In this document: one piece after another, positions 23,222 to 33,109 of the stretch
How positions within the stretch are numbered: position 1 is the first letter of the stretch
Layout of the letters: each line of letters starts with the position of its first letter
NCBI RefSeq assembly: GCF_950295315.1
Contig: NC_080175.1
Coordinates: 83,579,566-83,643,565 of the forward strand
Reading direction: 5' to 3'
Source of the DNA: Erinaceus europaeus
Taxonomy: Eukaryota > Chordata > Mammalia > Eulipotyphla > Erinaceidae
Length of the DNA stretch: 64,000 nucleotides
Notes under the pieces: generated by a model
Database searches by the model: none
Seen by the model: the letters and a program-made list of their open reading frames with translations, nothing else
What the model was told of the DNA's origin: nothing
Made by a program: the position numbers and the translations under genes

Positions 23222-24402
23222 AGTGCATCTGGGTGACAAGTCTAGCAGATGGAGACTTGTCTCAAGTGGCCTCCCCCAGGGTTCTGTTCTGGCTCCTACG
23301 CTATTTAATACTTACATCAATGACCTCCCAGAAACTTCTTCAAGGAAGTTCATCTACGCCGATGACATCTGCTGTGCAACTCAGGCATCCAAGTTCGACA
23401 TCCTCGAGGAAACACTCACGAAAGACATGTCTCTGATATCTGATTACTGTAAAAAATGGCGACTAATCCCTAGCACTGCAAAAACGGTATCATCTGTTTT
23501 CCATCTACACCATGCCTCGGCCTCGCTTAATGTGAGCTTAATGTGCAGCTTAATGTACAGCTTGGCGATACGAGAATCCGGCATGAAGCCCAGCCAGTCT
23601 ATCTTGGCGTTACTCTCAATCGCACCCTGTCATTTCACGAACATCTCATAAAAACTGCAGCAAAGGTGGGCGCGAGGAATCACATCATTGCAAGACTGGT
23701 CAGCTCCTCATGGGGCGCGAGCGCTTCCACACTACGATCATCATCTCTGGCATTATGCTATTCCACTGCAGAATACTGTGCCCCAGGATGGTTCCGTAGC
23801 CCCCATGTCCACTTGGTCGATTCCAAATTATATTCCTCCATGAGGATCATTTCTGGAACCATCCGTTCCACCCCGGTTCCATGGCTGCCAGTTCTTAGCA
23901 ACATTGCCCCGCCAGATATTCGTCGGGATGCGGCATCATCTAAGTTCATTTCCCGCGTCTACGCTCGACCGCACCTGCCAATATACGCGGATATCTTCGC
24001 CCACCCTGTCCAACGCTTGACATCTCGTCATCCAATCTGGTCCCCTATGCCTACACTGAACTTCTCTGTTCCAGACTCTTGGAAACAGAGTTTGCAGTCA
24101 GCTGAGGTCAAGAACAAACACCTCATCACAGACCCCTGCGAGCGTCAACCCGGCTTTGACCTAGCACGTTATGATCGGGCCCTCCTCAATCGCTATCGAA
24201 CAGGCCATGGCCGGTGTGCCGCTATGTTCCATCGCTGGGGAGCCAGAGATGACCCGAACTGCCCCTGCGGCTCCAGACAGACTATGACCCACATAGTCAA
24301 TGACTGCCACCTCTCCAGATTCAAAGGAGGTCTCGAAACTTTACATCAGGCTCAACGTGACGCTGTTAACTGGCTACAGAAGAAGGGCAAACGCTAGAAG
24401 AA
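23222..24402 (+). mobile_element. Jockey-type non-LTR retrotransposon, 5'-truncated (copy 1)
   Basis: This carries the C-terminal half of a LINE reverse-transcriptase protein. 23268-23285 encodes GLPQGS (RT motif B), followed by LFNTYINDLP. 23355-23366 encodes YADD, the catalytic aspartate pair. KKWRLIPSTAKT follows, then a thumb and connection region (STAEYCAPGW, RTGHGRC), and near 24,259-24,307 a C-P-C-G ... H-I-V ... C cysteine/histidine cluster. The layout and wording match Jockey-superfamily elements of arthropods; I know of no such element as a normal part of mammalian genomes. The reading frame shifts once, at 23525-23565, where GCTTAATGT is present three times. After that the frame is open to the stop at 24395-24397. 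Endonuclease and N-terminal RT motifs are absent, and the element ends about 5 bp past its stop codon without a poly-A tail. Clade and origin are inference; the RT identity is clear. Confidence 0.85.
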
Positions 24403-25324
24403 AAGTTAGATGAAAGAAATGATTAATGAAATGAAGGTACGGGAAGAAAAAAAACAAACATTTTTCCCAAGACTTTGCACTTAACAAATGCCTGCAAACC
24501 AAAGAAAGCGAATGAGCCAACATACTCTCAATACAGGGTGTAATAAAAATTCAAAAGGATTCAGCTTCAGCAGAATTTTGTATTTTTATACTCAGATTTT
24601 ATTTTTCTTTTACTAACTTCCAAATAGATATAATTTGTTAAAATATGCTGCAAATTTTTTCTTAATAATTGGAAAATTTTGTTTGGCCTCCAAGTGAAGC
24701 AATTTCTGGAGAAAATACATGATTGAAACCTGAAGAGAAAATGCAAAGCATGTATTCAGACTGTATATCATATTCCCAGGATATACGTAAATGGGAAGAG
24801 TCACTGAGTAAATGGTATTGGGTTTGGGTAATAGTATAAACCACTGTCATTAGGCAACTCCCCTTGTGCATTAATATGTGACATCATACTCTCATAACAT
24901 TTCACATGGGAGTGAAATAAAAAGCCCCTCCAGATTGCAACTCTAAGATAATCAGATTCTGTAGTGCTCATTATGACTGCAATTATGTAACAAAACTCTC
25001 CAAATATAGTTCGGTTATTGCAGTTATTAATCATTCTGGTTATGTTTCAAGTACTTGCTTTACAGTCTGCTGGAGAGACTCCATTATTCTACAAACTGAA
25101 TGTCGAAAGTCAAACATGCGCATGTGAATCTGCTTGCTGTTCTAACGGGTTTTCAACATAACTTACCCTTTCAGTTTGGATTTGTGAATACAAAAAAAAA
25201 AAAGTGGATAAATGAAGCTGGTTGTCAATAGAGTCACTGACTTCTGTGGTAAAGAGAAGACTGTCCTTAACAAAAAACAAGTTGGCAAATAAGTCATCTA
25301 TTTTGCTAGATCTATAAATAATGC
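24403..25324. other. Unassigned intergenic DNA
   Basis: No gene or repeat recognised over about 0.9 kb; includes an A run near 25,192. Confidence 0.4.
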
Positions 25325-25600
25325 TGGGGCCATGATTGCTCTACAATTTGTTTGGCTTTGTAAGTTAACTCTCTTTTCAGCCACCAGGTTCCAATTACAG
25401 AAGCCAGACCTTCCACCTTCTGCAACCTACAACGACCCTGGGTCCATACTCCCAGAGGGATAGAGAATAGAAAAGCTATTGGGGAGGGGGTGGGATATGG
25501 AGATTTGGTGGTGTGAATTGTGTGGAGTTGTACCCCTCCTATCCTATGGTTTTGTTAATGTCTCCTTTCTTAAATAAAAAATTTAAAAAAAAAAAAAGAA
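25325..25600 (+). repeat. Repeat F, short copy with internal deletion
   Basis: ATGATTGCTCTACAATTTGT joins after CAGCCACCAGGTTCC directly to AATTACAGAAGCCAGACC, skipping about 150 bp present in the 15.4-kb copy. The 3' end and A tail are normal. Confidence 0.8.
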
Positions 25601-25622
25601 GAGGAAGAAGTTAGTCTCTGAA

Positions 25623-26185
25623 CCTCCCCTATGATCCTGCAATTCCTCTTCTGAGGATATATCCTAAGGAGCACAACACACCCATCCAAAAAGATTTGTG
25701 TATACCTATGTTCATACAGCACAATTTGTAATAGCCAAAACCTGGAAGCAACCCAGATGTCAAACAACAGATGAGTGGCTGAGCAATTTGTGGTATATAT
25801 ACACAATGGAATACTACCCAGCTATCAAAAAATGTGACTTCACTATTTTAAGCCCATTTTGGATGGAGCTTGAAGAAATCATGTTAAGTGAAATAAGGCA
25901 GAAACAGAAGATGAATATGGGATGATCTCACTCTCAGGCAGAAGTTGAAAAACAAGAGCAGAAGAGAAAACACAAGTAGAACCTGAACTGGAGTTGGTGT
26001 ACCACACCAAAGTAAGAGACTCTGGGGTGGATGGGGGTGGGGGAGAATACAGGTCCAAACAGGATAACAGAGGACCTAGTGGGGGTTGTATTGTCATGTG
26101 GAAAACTGAGATATGTTAGACATGTACAAACTATTGTATTTATTGTCGAATGTAAAACATTAATTCCCCAATAAAGAAAAAACAA
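25623..26185 (+). mobile_element. L1 3' end
   Basis: GAGGATATATCCTAAGGAGC, CAACAGATGAGTGGCTGAGC, TACACAATGGAATACTACCC, GTGAAATAAGGCAGAAACAG, then the 3' UTR and TAATTCCCCAATAAAGAAAA. AAGTTAGTCTCTGAA (25608-25622) and AAGTTGGTCTCCGAA (26186-26200) probably are the target duplication (13 of 15). Confidence 0.85.
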
Positions 26186-26200
26186 AAGTTGGTCTCCGAA

Positions 26201-26476
26201 TACCAAACAGTTCTTACAGAGAAAGGTGGGGAAATCTGAAAGAAGTTGTATATAAGGAGAGAAATAAAAGCCCCAGCAATCATGGGGCTCGGGGGTAGTT
26301 AATAATGTATGTTCTTAGGGCAGGCCCGGGCTCATAGGGCTCAGAGCAAGACAGAGTAGAAAATAAGAGCTATTTCCCAAATACCAGTTGTAAACCCATG
26401 GAGCCTCCCCACAGCCCACATCAAAGCTGAACACTGTTCACCATCAACACCAGGAGACACCAGGAGTTCCTTCCAG
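26201..26476. other. Unassigned intergenic DNA
   Basis: No gene or repeat recognised. Confidence 0.35.
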
Positions 26477-26570
26477 CAAAACACAAGGACTGGCTCAAAC
26501 CGGGATCCTTACACCAGTCCTTGTGTTTTGCGCCGCCTGCGCTTAACCCGCTGAACTAGCGCCCACTCCC
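26477..26570 (-). repeat. SINE-A head fragment forming a snap-back inverted repeat
   Basis: The antisense tRNA-like head (TTTGCGCCGCCTGCGCTTAA, TAGCGCCCACTCCC) is present without a body. A perfect 17-bp inverted repeat, 26477-26493 and 26514-26530, surrounds a 20-bp loop that holds the CCGGGATCCTT box. Confidence 0.75.
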
Positions 26571-26890
26571 TTCAATCTCTCTTAGCTCTTCCTATTTTAG
26601 TGCCTGGATGGGCCAGAGTTCATGTGGTCATCACATGTTGGTATAGCTCGGTTGCCTGCAAATTTAGACTTGCCCAGATAAAGCAAGTACAGATAAAGCT
26701 GCTATAAATTTTAGTGTGATGATTTTTGGGGGGCATGTGAGTGTTCCACTCCTTTGAATCAAAACCAGGGAGCATGGCTGCTAACTATTATACTGATAGT
26801 ACATTTAATTTTGTAAGAAACTCACATTGGGTGGGGGGAGTAAATTTTTGGTCTCAGATTGCAGTGCTGAGACTCCTGAGAAGGGTTTAG
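26571..26890. other. Unassigned intergenic DNA
   Basis: No gene or repeat recognised. Confidence 0.35.
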
Positions 26891-26906
26891 AAGGATAGGC
26901 TGCAGG

Positions 26907-27175
26907 GGAGTCAGGCGGTAGCGCAGCGAGTTAAGCGCACGTGGCACCAAGCACAAGGACCGGCATAAGGATCCCGGTTCCAGCCCCCAGCTCCCCACCT
27001 GCAGGGGAGTCGCTTCACAGGCGGAGAAACAGGTCTGCAGGTGTCTTTCTCTCCCCCTCTCTGTCTTCCCCTCCTCTCTCCATTTCTCTGTGTTATCCAA
27101 CAACAACAATAAATAACCTCAACAATAAAACAACAAGGGCAATAAAAGGGAATAAATAAATATTAAAAAAAAAAA
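26907..27175 (+). repeat. SINE-A, first of a tandem pair
   Basis: GGAGTCAGGCGGTAGCGCAG to GGGAATAAATAAATATTAAA. The pair shares one flanking duplication, AAGGATAGGCTGCAGG at 26891-26906 and 27471-27486. Confidence 0.92.
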
Positions 27176-27178
27176 GAA

Positions 27179-27470
27179 GGGGGAGTGGGGCGGTAGCGCA
27201 GCGGGTTAAGCGCACATGGCGCAAAGCTCGAGGACTGGCCTAAGAATCCCGGTTCAAGCCCCCGGCTCCCCACCTATAGGGGGGTCACTTCACAGGCGGT
27301 GAAGCAGGTCTGCAGGTGTCTGTCTTTCTCTCCCCCTCTCTGTCTTCCCCTCCTCTCTCCATTTCTCTCTGTCCTATCCCAGAACGACGACAACAATAAT
27401 AATAACCACAACAATGTTAAAATAAGGGCAACAAAAGGGAAAATAAATAAATATTAAAAAATTTTAAAAA
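27179..27470 (+). repeat. SINE-A, second of a tandem pair
   Basis: GGGGGAGTGGGGCGGTAGCG to AAATAAATAAATATTAAAAA. It follows the A tail of the first copy with only a few intervening bases. Confidence 0.92.
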
Positions 27471-27599
27471 AAGGATAGGCTGCAGGAACAGAGGGGGTCT
27501 AGTGGACTCTGGTGGAGGGAGGTTGATGAGTTGATGAAGGCCAGCATTTATAGTCTTGCAAACACAGGCTACTTCAAATACAAAACATCCATAAAAAAA

Positions 27600-28290
27600 G
27601 CAATTGCCCTTCTGTCTTAGAGATTTAAACCGTGAAAACAGAAACCAGACGTGACACATAACTCCACACGCAGGAAGCGTCGCGTGAGTGGAAAAGAAGT
27701 GGAAAGCTTACCCCATGGTGCATCTGAAACCTTGGTTTCCGTCCGCACTGGAAAATGCCCCCAGAAAACAGAGGACAGAGAGCAAAGCGGCCACTGCTCA
27801 GGGGTTGTTTATCGAGCAAGCCTTCCACCACCAAACTGTGGAAGTTTTTGTCCAGATGACCTTAATCACAATCAGTCCTGATTCCCTCCAAGTTTGAGCA
27901 ATTCCAGTGAGCATGTGCAAGCAAGTTTCCTGCTGCTTGCTGCCCTCCCCCTACATCAGGCTGTACCTGTGAAAACTTGGCTGAAGACCCACCCAAAGAT
28001 CAAAGAGAAGCCACAGAGCCTAACTGCCTGGGGTCAGCTCAGGGTCATGGGGGCAAAGGCATATTCTAAGCACAGGGAGTGGCCACAGAGCCTAATTGCC
28101 TGAGTCCACTTCAGGGTCAACCGGAAGTCAGGTGCCTTCCATGACCTCCCAGCACCCAGCACGCCACTCCTGAGCCCATTCCTACCATTTCCCTCAGGTG
28201 CTGCAGCCTCGTGTGACCAGAGATGACAGTCAGGGGATGTCACCAGCACAGCAGAGGGTCATCTGTGAATTCTCTGGCTGCAGAAAATGT
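27600..28290 (-). repeat. Possible solo LTR
   Basis: The segment is GC-richer than its surroundings and has no SINE. Read on the minus strand it has a retroviral-like order. First come two imperfect copies of a block ending AGGCTCTGTGGC (near 28,008-28,022 and 28,080-28,094), like a U3 enhancer duplication. Then comes GCTCGATAAACAACCCC near 27,805, resembling a polyadenylation region, and then a CT-rich U5-like stretch. I could not define TG...CA ends or a target duplication, so this is a tentative call. Any ERV here is a non-coding remnant. Confidence 0.35.
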
Positions 28291-28322
28291 GTATTTTTTA
28301 ATGGTTCAAAACACCAACATAA

Positions 28323-28767
28323 CCCAGGTGTCCAACAACAGATGAGTGGCTGAGCAAGTTGTGGTGTATATATACACAATGGAATACTACTCAGCTGTAA
28401 AAAATGGTGACTTCACAGTTTTCAGCTGATCTTGGATGGACCTTGAAAAAATCATGTTGAGTGAAATAAGTCAGAAACAGAAGGATGAATATGGGATGAT
28501 CTCACTATCAGGCAGAAGTTGAAAAACAAGATCAGAAAAGAAAACACAAGTAGAACCTGAAATGGAATTGGCGTATTGCACCAAAGTAAAAGACTCTGGG
28601 GTGGGAGGGTGGGGAGAATACAGGTCCATGAAGGATGACAGAGGACCTGGTGGGGGTTGTATTGTTAAATGGGAATCTGGGGAATGTTATGCCTGTACAA
28701 ACTATTGTATTTACTGTTGAATGTAAAACATTAATTCCCCAATAAAGAAATAAATTAAAAAAAAAAC
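28323..28767 (+). mobile_element. L1 3' end
   Basis: CCCAGGTGTCCAACAACAGA, AATGGAATACTACTCAGC and the 3' UTR to AATTCCCCAATAAAGAAATA. ACACCAACATAA at 28311-28322 and CACCAACATAA at 28768-28778 form the target duplication. Confidence 0.88.
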
Positions 28768-28914
28768 CACCAACATAATGGGTAGAATGTATTCCTAAAC
28801 TTTCTTTTTTGTATAAACCATGCATTTTGATTAATTTAACTACATAGTGCCAAGTCAGTGCAGCAGATTCACTCTACGGAATAAACAGCATCTGCACTAC
28901 TTTATCACTGCTCT

Positions 28915-29193
28915 TTCTTTTTTTCTCTAGATGCATTTCTTTTCCTTCCCCCCCTTTTGTTACCCTTATTTTTTATCATTGTTCTTGTTTTTATTGTTGT
29001 TATTGCTGTCATTGCTGGATAGGACAGAGAGAAATCAAGAGAAGAGGGGAAGACAGAAGAGGGAGAGAAAGACAGACAGACTTGCAGACCTGCTTCACTT
29101 ACCCCATGCAGGTGAGGAACAAGGGGCTCAAAGCAGGATCCTGAAGCTGATCCTTTTGTCTTGCACCATGTGCATCTAACTCGCTGTATTTCT
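28915..29193 (-). repeat. SINE-A
   Basis: Antisense copy with CCCCCCTTTTGTTACCC, GGATAGGACAGAGAGAAATC, AGGTGAGGAACAAGGGGCTC and a diverged head. It lies just downstream of NSUN3 and supplies a minus-strand AATAAA-type hexamer near 28,990. Confidence 0.8.
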
Positions 29194-29371
29194 AAGAAGA
29201 AAATATAACTGGAAAATCCTCATGCCTAGACTTTAAGATAATACAATATTATTTAAATACGATTCCAAGAAAAATGACTTTATACTGATTATTTCTGTCC
29301 AAGACTATTTATATATTTAATAATAACAGTGATAAGGTTTTAAAAAATACATTCTGTCAATTTCACATAGT

Positions 29372-29633
29372 TTATGATTTTTTCAATTTGGCCATATACA
29401 TTGGGCCCCATGCTTTGCCCTTATCTGGAATCACCAAGAGTCCATGGTCCTGGCCAGTGGGAGCAAATGTGAAGTCCTGGGAGCAAGTCTTTGCCATTTT
29501 CTCAGTGTCCACAGGCATGATGTTACTGTAGGAGCTTAAGATTTCATCAATCACATCTTGATTTTCTGATCTGGAAAGTGTGCATGTAGAGTACACAAGT
29601 AACCCTCCAGGGCGTAAAGCTTTAATTGCAGAC
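29372..29633 (-). CDS. NSUN3: NSUN3 terminal coding exon
   Basis: NSUN3 is the mitochondrial methyltransferase that makes 5-methylcytosine at position 34 of tRNA-Met, the precursor of 5-formylcytosine. This last coding exon is 262 bp. It follows an acceptor (AACTACATGCAG on the minus strand) and starts with the G completing the arginine codon split from the exon at 59864-59985. It encodes [20 protein letters not shown] and onward to the stop at 29372-29374. YSTCTL holds the catalytic cysteine of NSUN/RsmB-type m5C methyltransferases. Later blocks ([25 protein letters not shown]) match vertebrate NSUN3 as I recall it. The frame is fully open. The C-terminus may be a few residues shorter than in human. 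A variant polyadenylation hexamer ATTAAA lies about 50 bp downstream (29316-29321); the true 3' end is unknown. Confidence 0.93.
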
Positions 29634-30196
29634 CTGCATGTAGTTAAGAAAACGAAGAAGCTTGGTTAGTTACATGAAAACAAAAGCATGGAATTCAGAG
29701 CAAGGAAGCTCACACACTTGACTGGAAGTTTTCTTGTCTTACATTCTGGGATGACAGGAATCATGATAATCAGATCAGTCAACATGGGGGAAGCAGAATG
29801 TATTTGGTTTTGGGGTGTTTTTTCCCTTTCTTTTAAAGGTAGGGGATGAAAGCAGAGCATGGAATAATGGGTTTTTACTTCAATATAGTGAGTGTTCATA
29901 ATGAGTAGGTCGGGAAGGGGCTATTTAGTCCTTAGTGACAGTGGGAATATTAAACTTTTCTAGGAAAAGCATGAGAAAATAAAAGTAGACAAAAAACAGA
30001 TAATTCTTATATTAAAAATAAGGTATAATTTTAGAAGGAAATTAAGGTTTCACACATGAAAAGAATAGCTCCAGTGAAAATATGGGAAGTCCCCTCCCCC
30101 CTTTTTTTAATCAATGGAGGAGACTTGAACATATTTGTAAAAAAAAAAAAAAGATATACAAAGCAGTTACAGACTTCAAATGCAAAACTCGGCTTC
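29634..30196 (-). other. NSUN3 last intron, acceptor-proximal part
   Basis: Unique-looking intron sequence with no recognised repeat. The full intron runs from 29634 to 59863, about 30.2 kb, and contains the repeats and pseudogene listed below. Confidence 0.7.
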
Positions 30197-30212
30197 AGAA
30201 ATGACAGACATC

Positions 30213-30444
30213 TGGGCTGGGTGGTGCAGCACCTGGCTGAGTGCACATGTTACAATGTGCAAGGACCCAGGCTCGAGCCCCCGGTCCCCAACTTGCAGGG
30301 GGAAAGCTTCAGAAGTTGTGAGGCAGTGCTGTAGGTATCTGTCTCTCTCTTTGTCTCCACCTCTTTCTCTCCTTCCCTCTCGATTTCTGGCTGTCTATAT
30401 CCAATAAATAAATAAAGATAATAAAAATAATTTTTTTTAAAAAA
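30213..30444 (+). repeat. SINE-B
   Basis: GGGCTGGGTGGTGCAGCACC to ATCCAATAAATAAATAAAGA. AGAAATGACAGACATC (30197-30212) and AGAAATGACAGATATC (30445-30460) are the target duplication. Confidence 0.9.
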
Positions 30445-30656
30445 AGAAATGACAGATATCCAGTTCTGTGTAGAAAACAACAAGGGAGCAGGGAATAGAG
30501 ATATCTGAGATTAACGGATGGAGAAGGAATCAAGATCATGAGGGAAAACTGAAAACAATTTACTCCTGTTGCTGTGGTAATAAGCTCAGAGCAATTATTA
30601 CTATGGGAAAAATACTAAGTCATGTTTCCATCACAAAATACACAGAAGAAAACAGT

Positions 30657-30828
30657 GCAGCCCAGCAGGTGGCACTGTAGATGGGGCATTAGAGACTCAG
30701 ACACATTTCTGAGCTCAAGCCCTGGCATTACAGCTGCTGGAGTTGATGCACTGGTCCTGCTTTTCTCTGCCTCCTCCTTTCTTAACTCTCTCTCTCTCTC
30801 TCTCATTAGCAAGCAAATACACTTTTTA
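30657..30828 (+). repeat. Diverged tRNA-derived SINE
   Basis: GCCCAGCAGGTGGCACTGTA, GAGCTCAAGCCCTGGCATTA and a TCTC run before an A-rich tail. The family is uncertain, nearest to SINE-D or SINE-B. Confidence 0.5.
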
Positions 30829-30867
30829 AAAAAATTTACTTATTCCCTTTGTTACCCCTTTTTAAAT

Positions 30868-31775
30868 TTATTTTTTATTATTTATTTATAAAAAAAAAAA
30901 CAATAGGATAAGAGGGGTACAACTCCACACAATTCCCACCACCAGAAACTCCATATCCCATTCCCTCCCCTGATAGCTTTCCTATTCTTTATCCTCTGGG
31001 AGTATGGACCCAAGATCATTGTGGGGTGCAGAGGGTGGAAGGTCTGGCTTCTGTAATTGCTTCCCTGCTGAACATGGGTGTTGACAGGTCGATCCATACT
31101 CCCAGCCTGCCTCCCTCTCTCCCTAGTGGGGCAGGGCTCTGGGGGATTGGAACTCCAGGACACATTGGTGGGGCTGCCTGCCCAGGGCAGTCTGGTTGGC
31201 ATCATGTCAGTATCTGCAATCTGGTGGCTGAAAAGAGAGTTAACATATAAAGCCAAAGAATTTCTTGACTAATCATGAACCAAAAGGCTGGAATAGTGCA
31301 GATGAAGAGTTGGGGGGTGTCTCCTTTCTGTAGATAGTAGGCATATTTTAGTTATATTCCAAAGGGCCTATGGCTATACTAGTTTTCTTTTTCCCCTGAG
31401 CCTGAAATATGATAATCAGGTGGATCTAAGTTATTGTCTGTGGAGATGATGTCATGGCTGGAAAAAGGACCAGAAAGCTAGATCAGGGAAGAGAGTAGAG
31501 AGTAGCTCCCAAATATGGGACAGGTGTACAAATATTGTTGACTGTAAACCCCATCGATTTGATGTGATCTGGGGTCCATATTCAGCTTAGGAGCCTATGT
31601 GATCTCTGCATCCCTGTAGATCCAACCTCACATTCTGTGGTTATCAGTAGGAACATTCCAAGCTGCCCCAATATCAGGACTCATCTTCTCAGTTATAGCA
31701 TACAGTATGTTGTCCAGCCTCCCTTCAGAGGATGGAACATTACCTTTGTTGATCCAAGTTGAGGGCAAGGTCCTA
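30868..31775 (-). repeat. Repeat F, long antisense copy
   Basis: It starts with an A tail (T/A run, then GGATAAGAGGGGTACAACTC) and runs through CTGGCTTCTGTAATTGCTTC, CACATTGGTGGGGCTGCC and GAGAGTTAACATATAAAGCC. It continues to the left-hand blocks near 31,750, where a SINE-A abuts it. Confidence 0.8.
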
Positions 31776-32011
31776 TTGTTGCCCTTTTTTATTGTTGTCG
31801 TCATTGTTGGATAGGACAGAGAGAAATGGAGAGAGGAGGGGAAGACAGAGAGGGGGAGAGAAAGACAGACACCTGCAGACCTGCTTCATCGCCAGTAAAG
31901 GGACTGACTCCCCTGCAGGTGGGGAGCCGGGAGCTCAAACTGGGATCCTTAGGCCGGTCCTTGCACTTTGTGCCACGTGCACTTAACCCACTGTGCTACC
32001 GCCCGACTCCT
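31776..32011 (-). repeat. SINE-A
   Basis: Antisense copy. TTGTTGCCCTTTTTTATTG to CTACCGCCCGACTCC, with GGGACTGACTCCCCTGCAGG in the body. Confidence 0.9.
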
Positions 32012-32149
32012 ACATTTTGTTTGTTTGTTTGTTTAAGATGAAAATGTGGGCAGAACATTACAAGATACCTGCTCATAAGTGTCTCCAGAGAGTCTATCAC
32101 TGTACTACTTCCTAGGCCACCTTAGTGAGGCTTGTTAGTTTATTGTGTT

Positions 32150-32326
32150 TTTTAAAAAGCATATTTATTGGATAAAGATATTGAGGGGGGAGAGAGAGAG
32201 AACGAGACACCTGCAGCACTGCTTCATTGCTTATGAAACTTCCCCCCTGCAGGAGGGGATGGGGGCTTGAACCATTGCATATTGTAGCATGTATGGTCAA
32301 CTGGGTGTGTCACCACCTGGCCTCCC
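32150..32326 (-). repeat. SINE-B
   Basis: TTTATTGGATAAAGATATTG, ACACCTGCAGCACTGCTTCA and CAACTGGGTGTGTCACCACC in antisense order. Confidence 0.8.
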
Positions 32327-32599
32327 ACCTGTTACTTTTTTTTTTAAAGGAAGTTTCAGTTTGTTTTAGTCCCTTTCCTTTCCATGGAGGAATAGGAATA
32401 TAAGGAAGGATACATCAAATTCCAACTCTTTAATCACCTAGTTGGTTTACCTGGCAACCAGCAATATCATCCTTAGAGGCTTCCCCAAGTCCCAACACTC
32501 ACTTAATTCAAGTATGAACAGAAGGCTTTATTATGAATAATAAGATATTCCTTTCATCTTTACCAAAACCAGATATTAAAAGAGGTTCCTACAAGAAGA

Positions 32600-32732
32600 A
32601 GAGGGACGTTTGCAATAGAGGGAATGGGACACAGAACTCTTGGTGGTGAGAACTGTATGGAATTATGCCCCTGTTACCATAAAATCTTGTTGATCGTTAT
32701 TAAATCACTAATAAAAATGTTTAAAAAGAGAG
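32600..32732 (+). repeat. Repeat F, short 3' fragment
   Basis: GCAATAGAGGGAATGGGACA, GGTGGTGAGAACTGTATGG and ATCACTAATAAAAATG are the terminal 130 bp of an F subfamily. Confidence 0.65.
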
Positions 32733-33099
32733 AGGGGTAAGAGTGCATGTGAGAGAGGTGGAGGGGAGAACATCTGTACTTAGATGTACTATTATAAACT
32801 ATGGAATTTCAAGAAAAGAAAATGATAAAATTTTTAGAGATAAATGGATCGTAGAGAAAGGCCCAGGAATCAGACTGGCAACAGTACTGCTGTGCACTCC
32901 AAATCAAGTGCACTACTCCTATTGAAATTCTAGAGGAAAGCAATTCAGTGTGGATTCTATTAACAGTCAAACTGTCAGGCAAATATATAGAAGGGATACA
33001 GAGTGTCCAGGTTATCTGATGAGTCAGAAACTCTACCTCCAGCAAAATGAGGAAACAAATTACGAAAGAACTGTGAGACAGAAAAGAGTGGTAGCAGCT
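32733..33099. other. Unassigned intron DNA
   Basis: No gene or repeat recognised. Confidence 0.35.
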
Positions 33100-33109
33100 G
33101 AGGAGAACA

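Noticed and set aside
23223..23230. ATG at the start of the reverse-transcriptase frame, as a gene start
   Set aside because: The element is 5'-truncated here. The ATG falls at the junction and interrupts the domain, so it is not a natural start.
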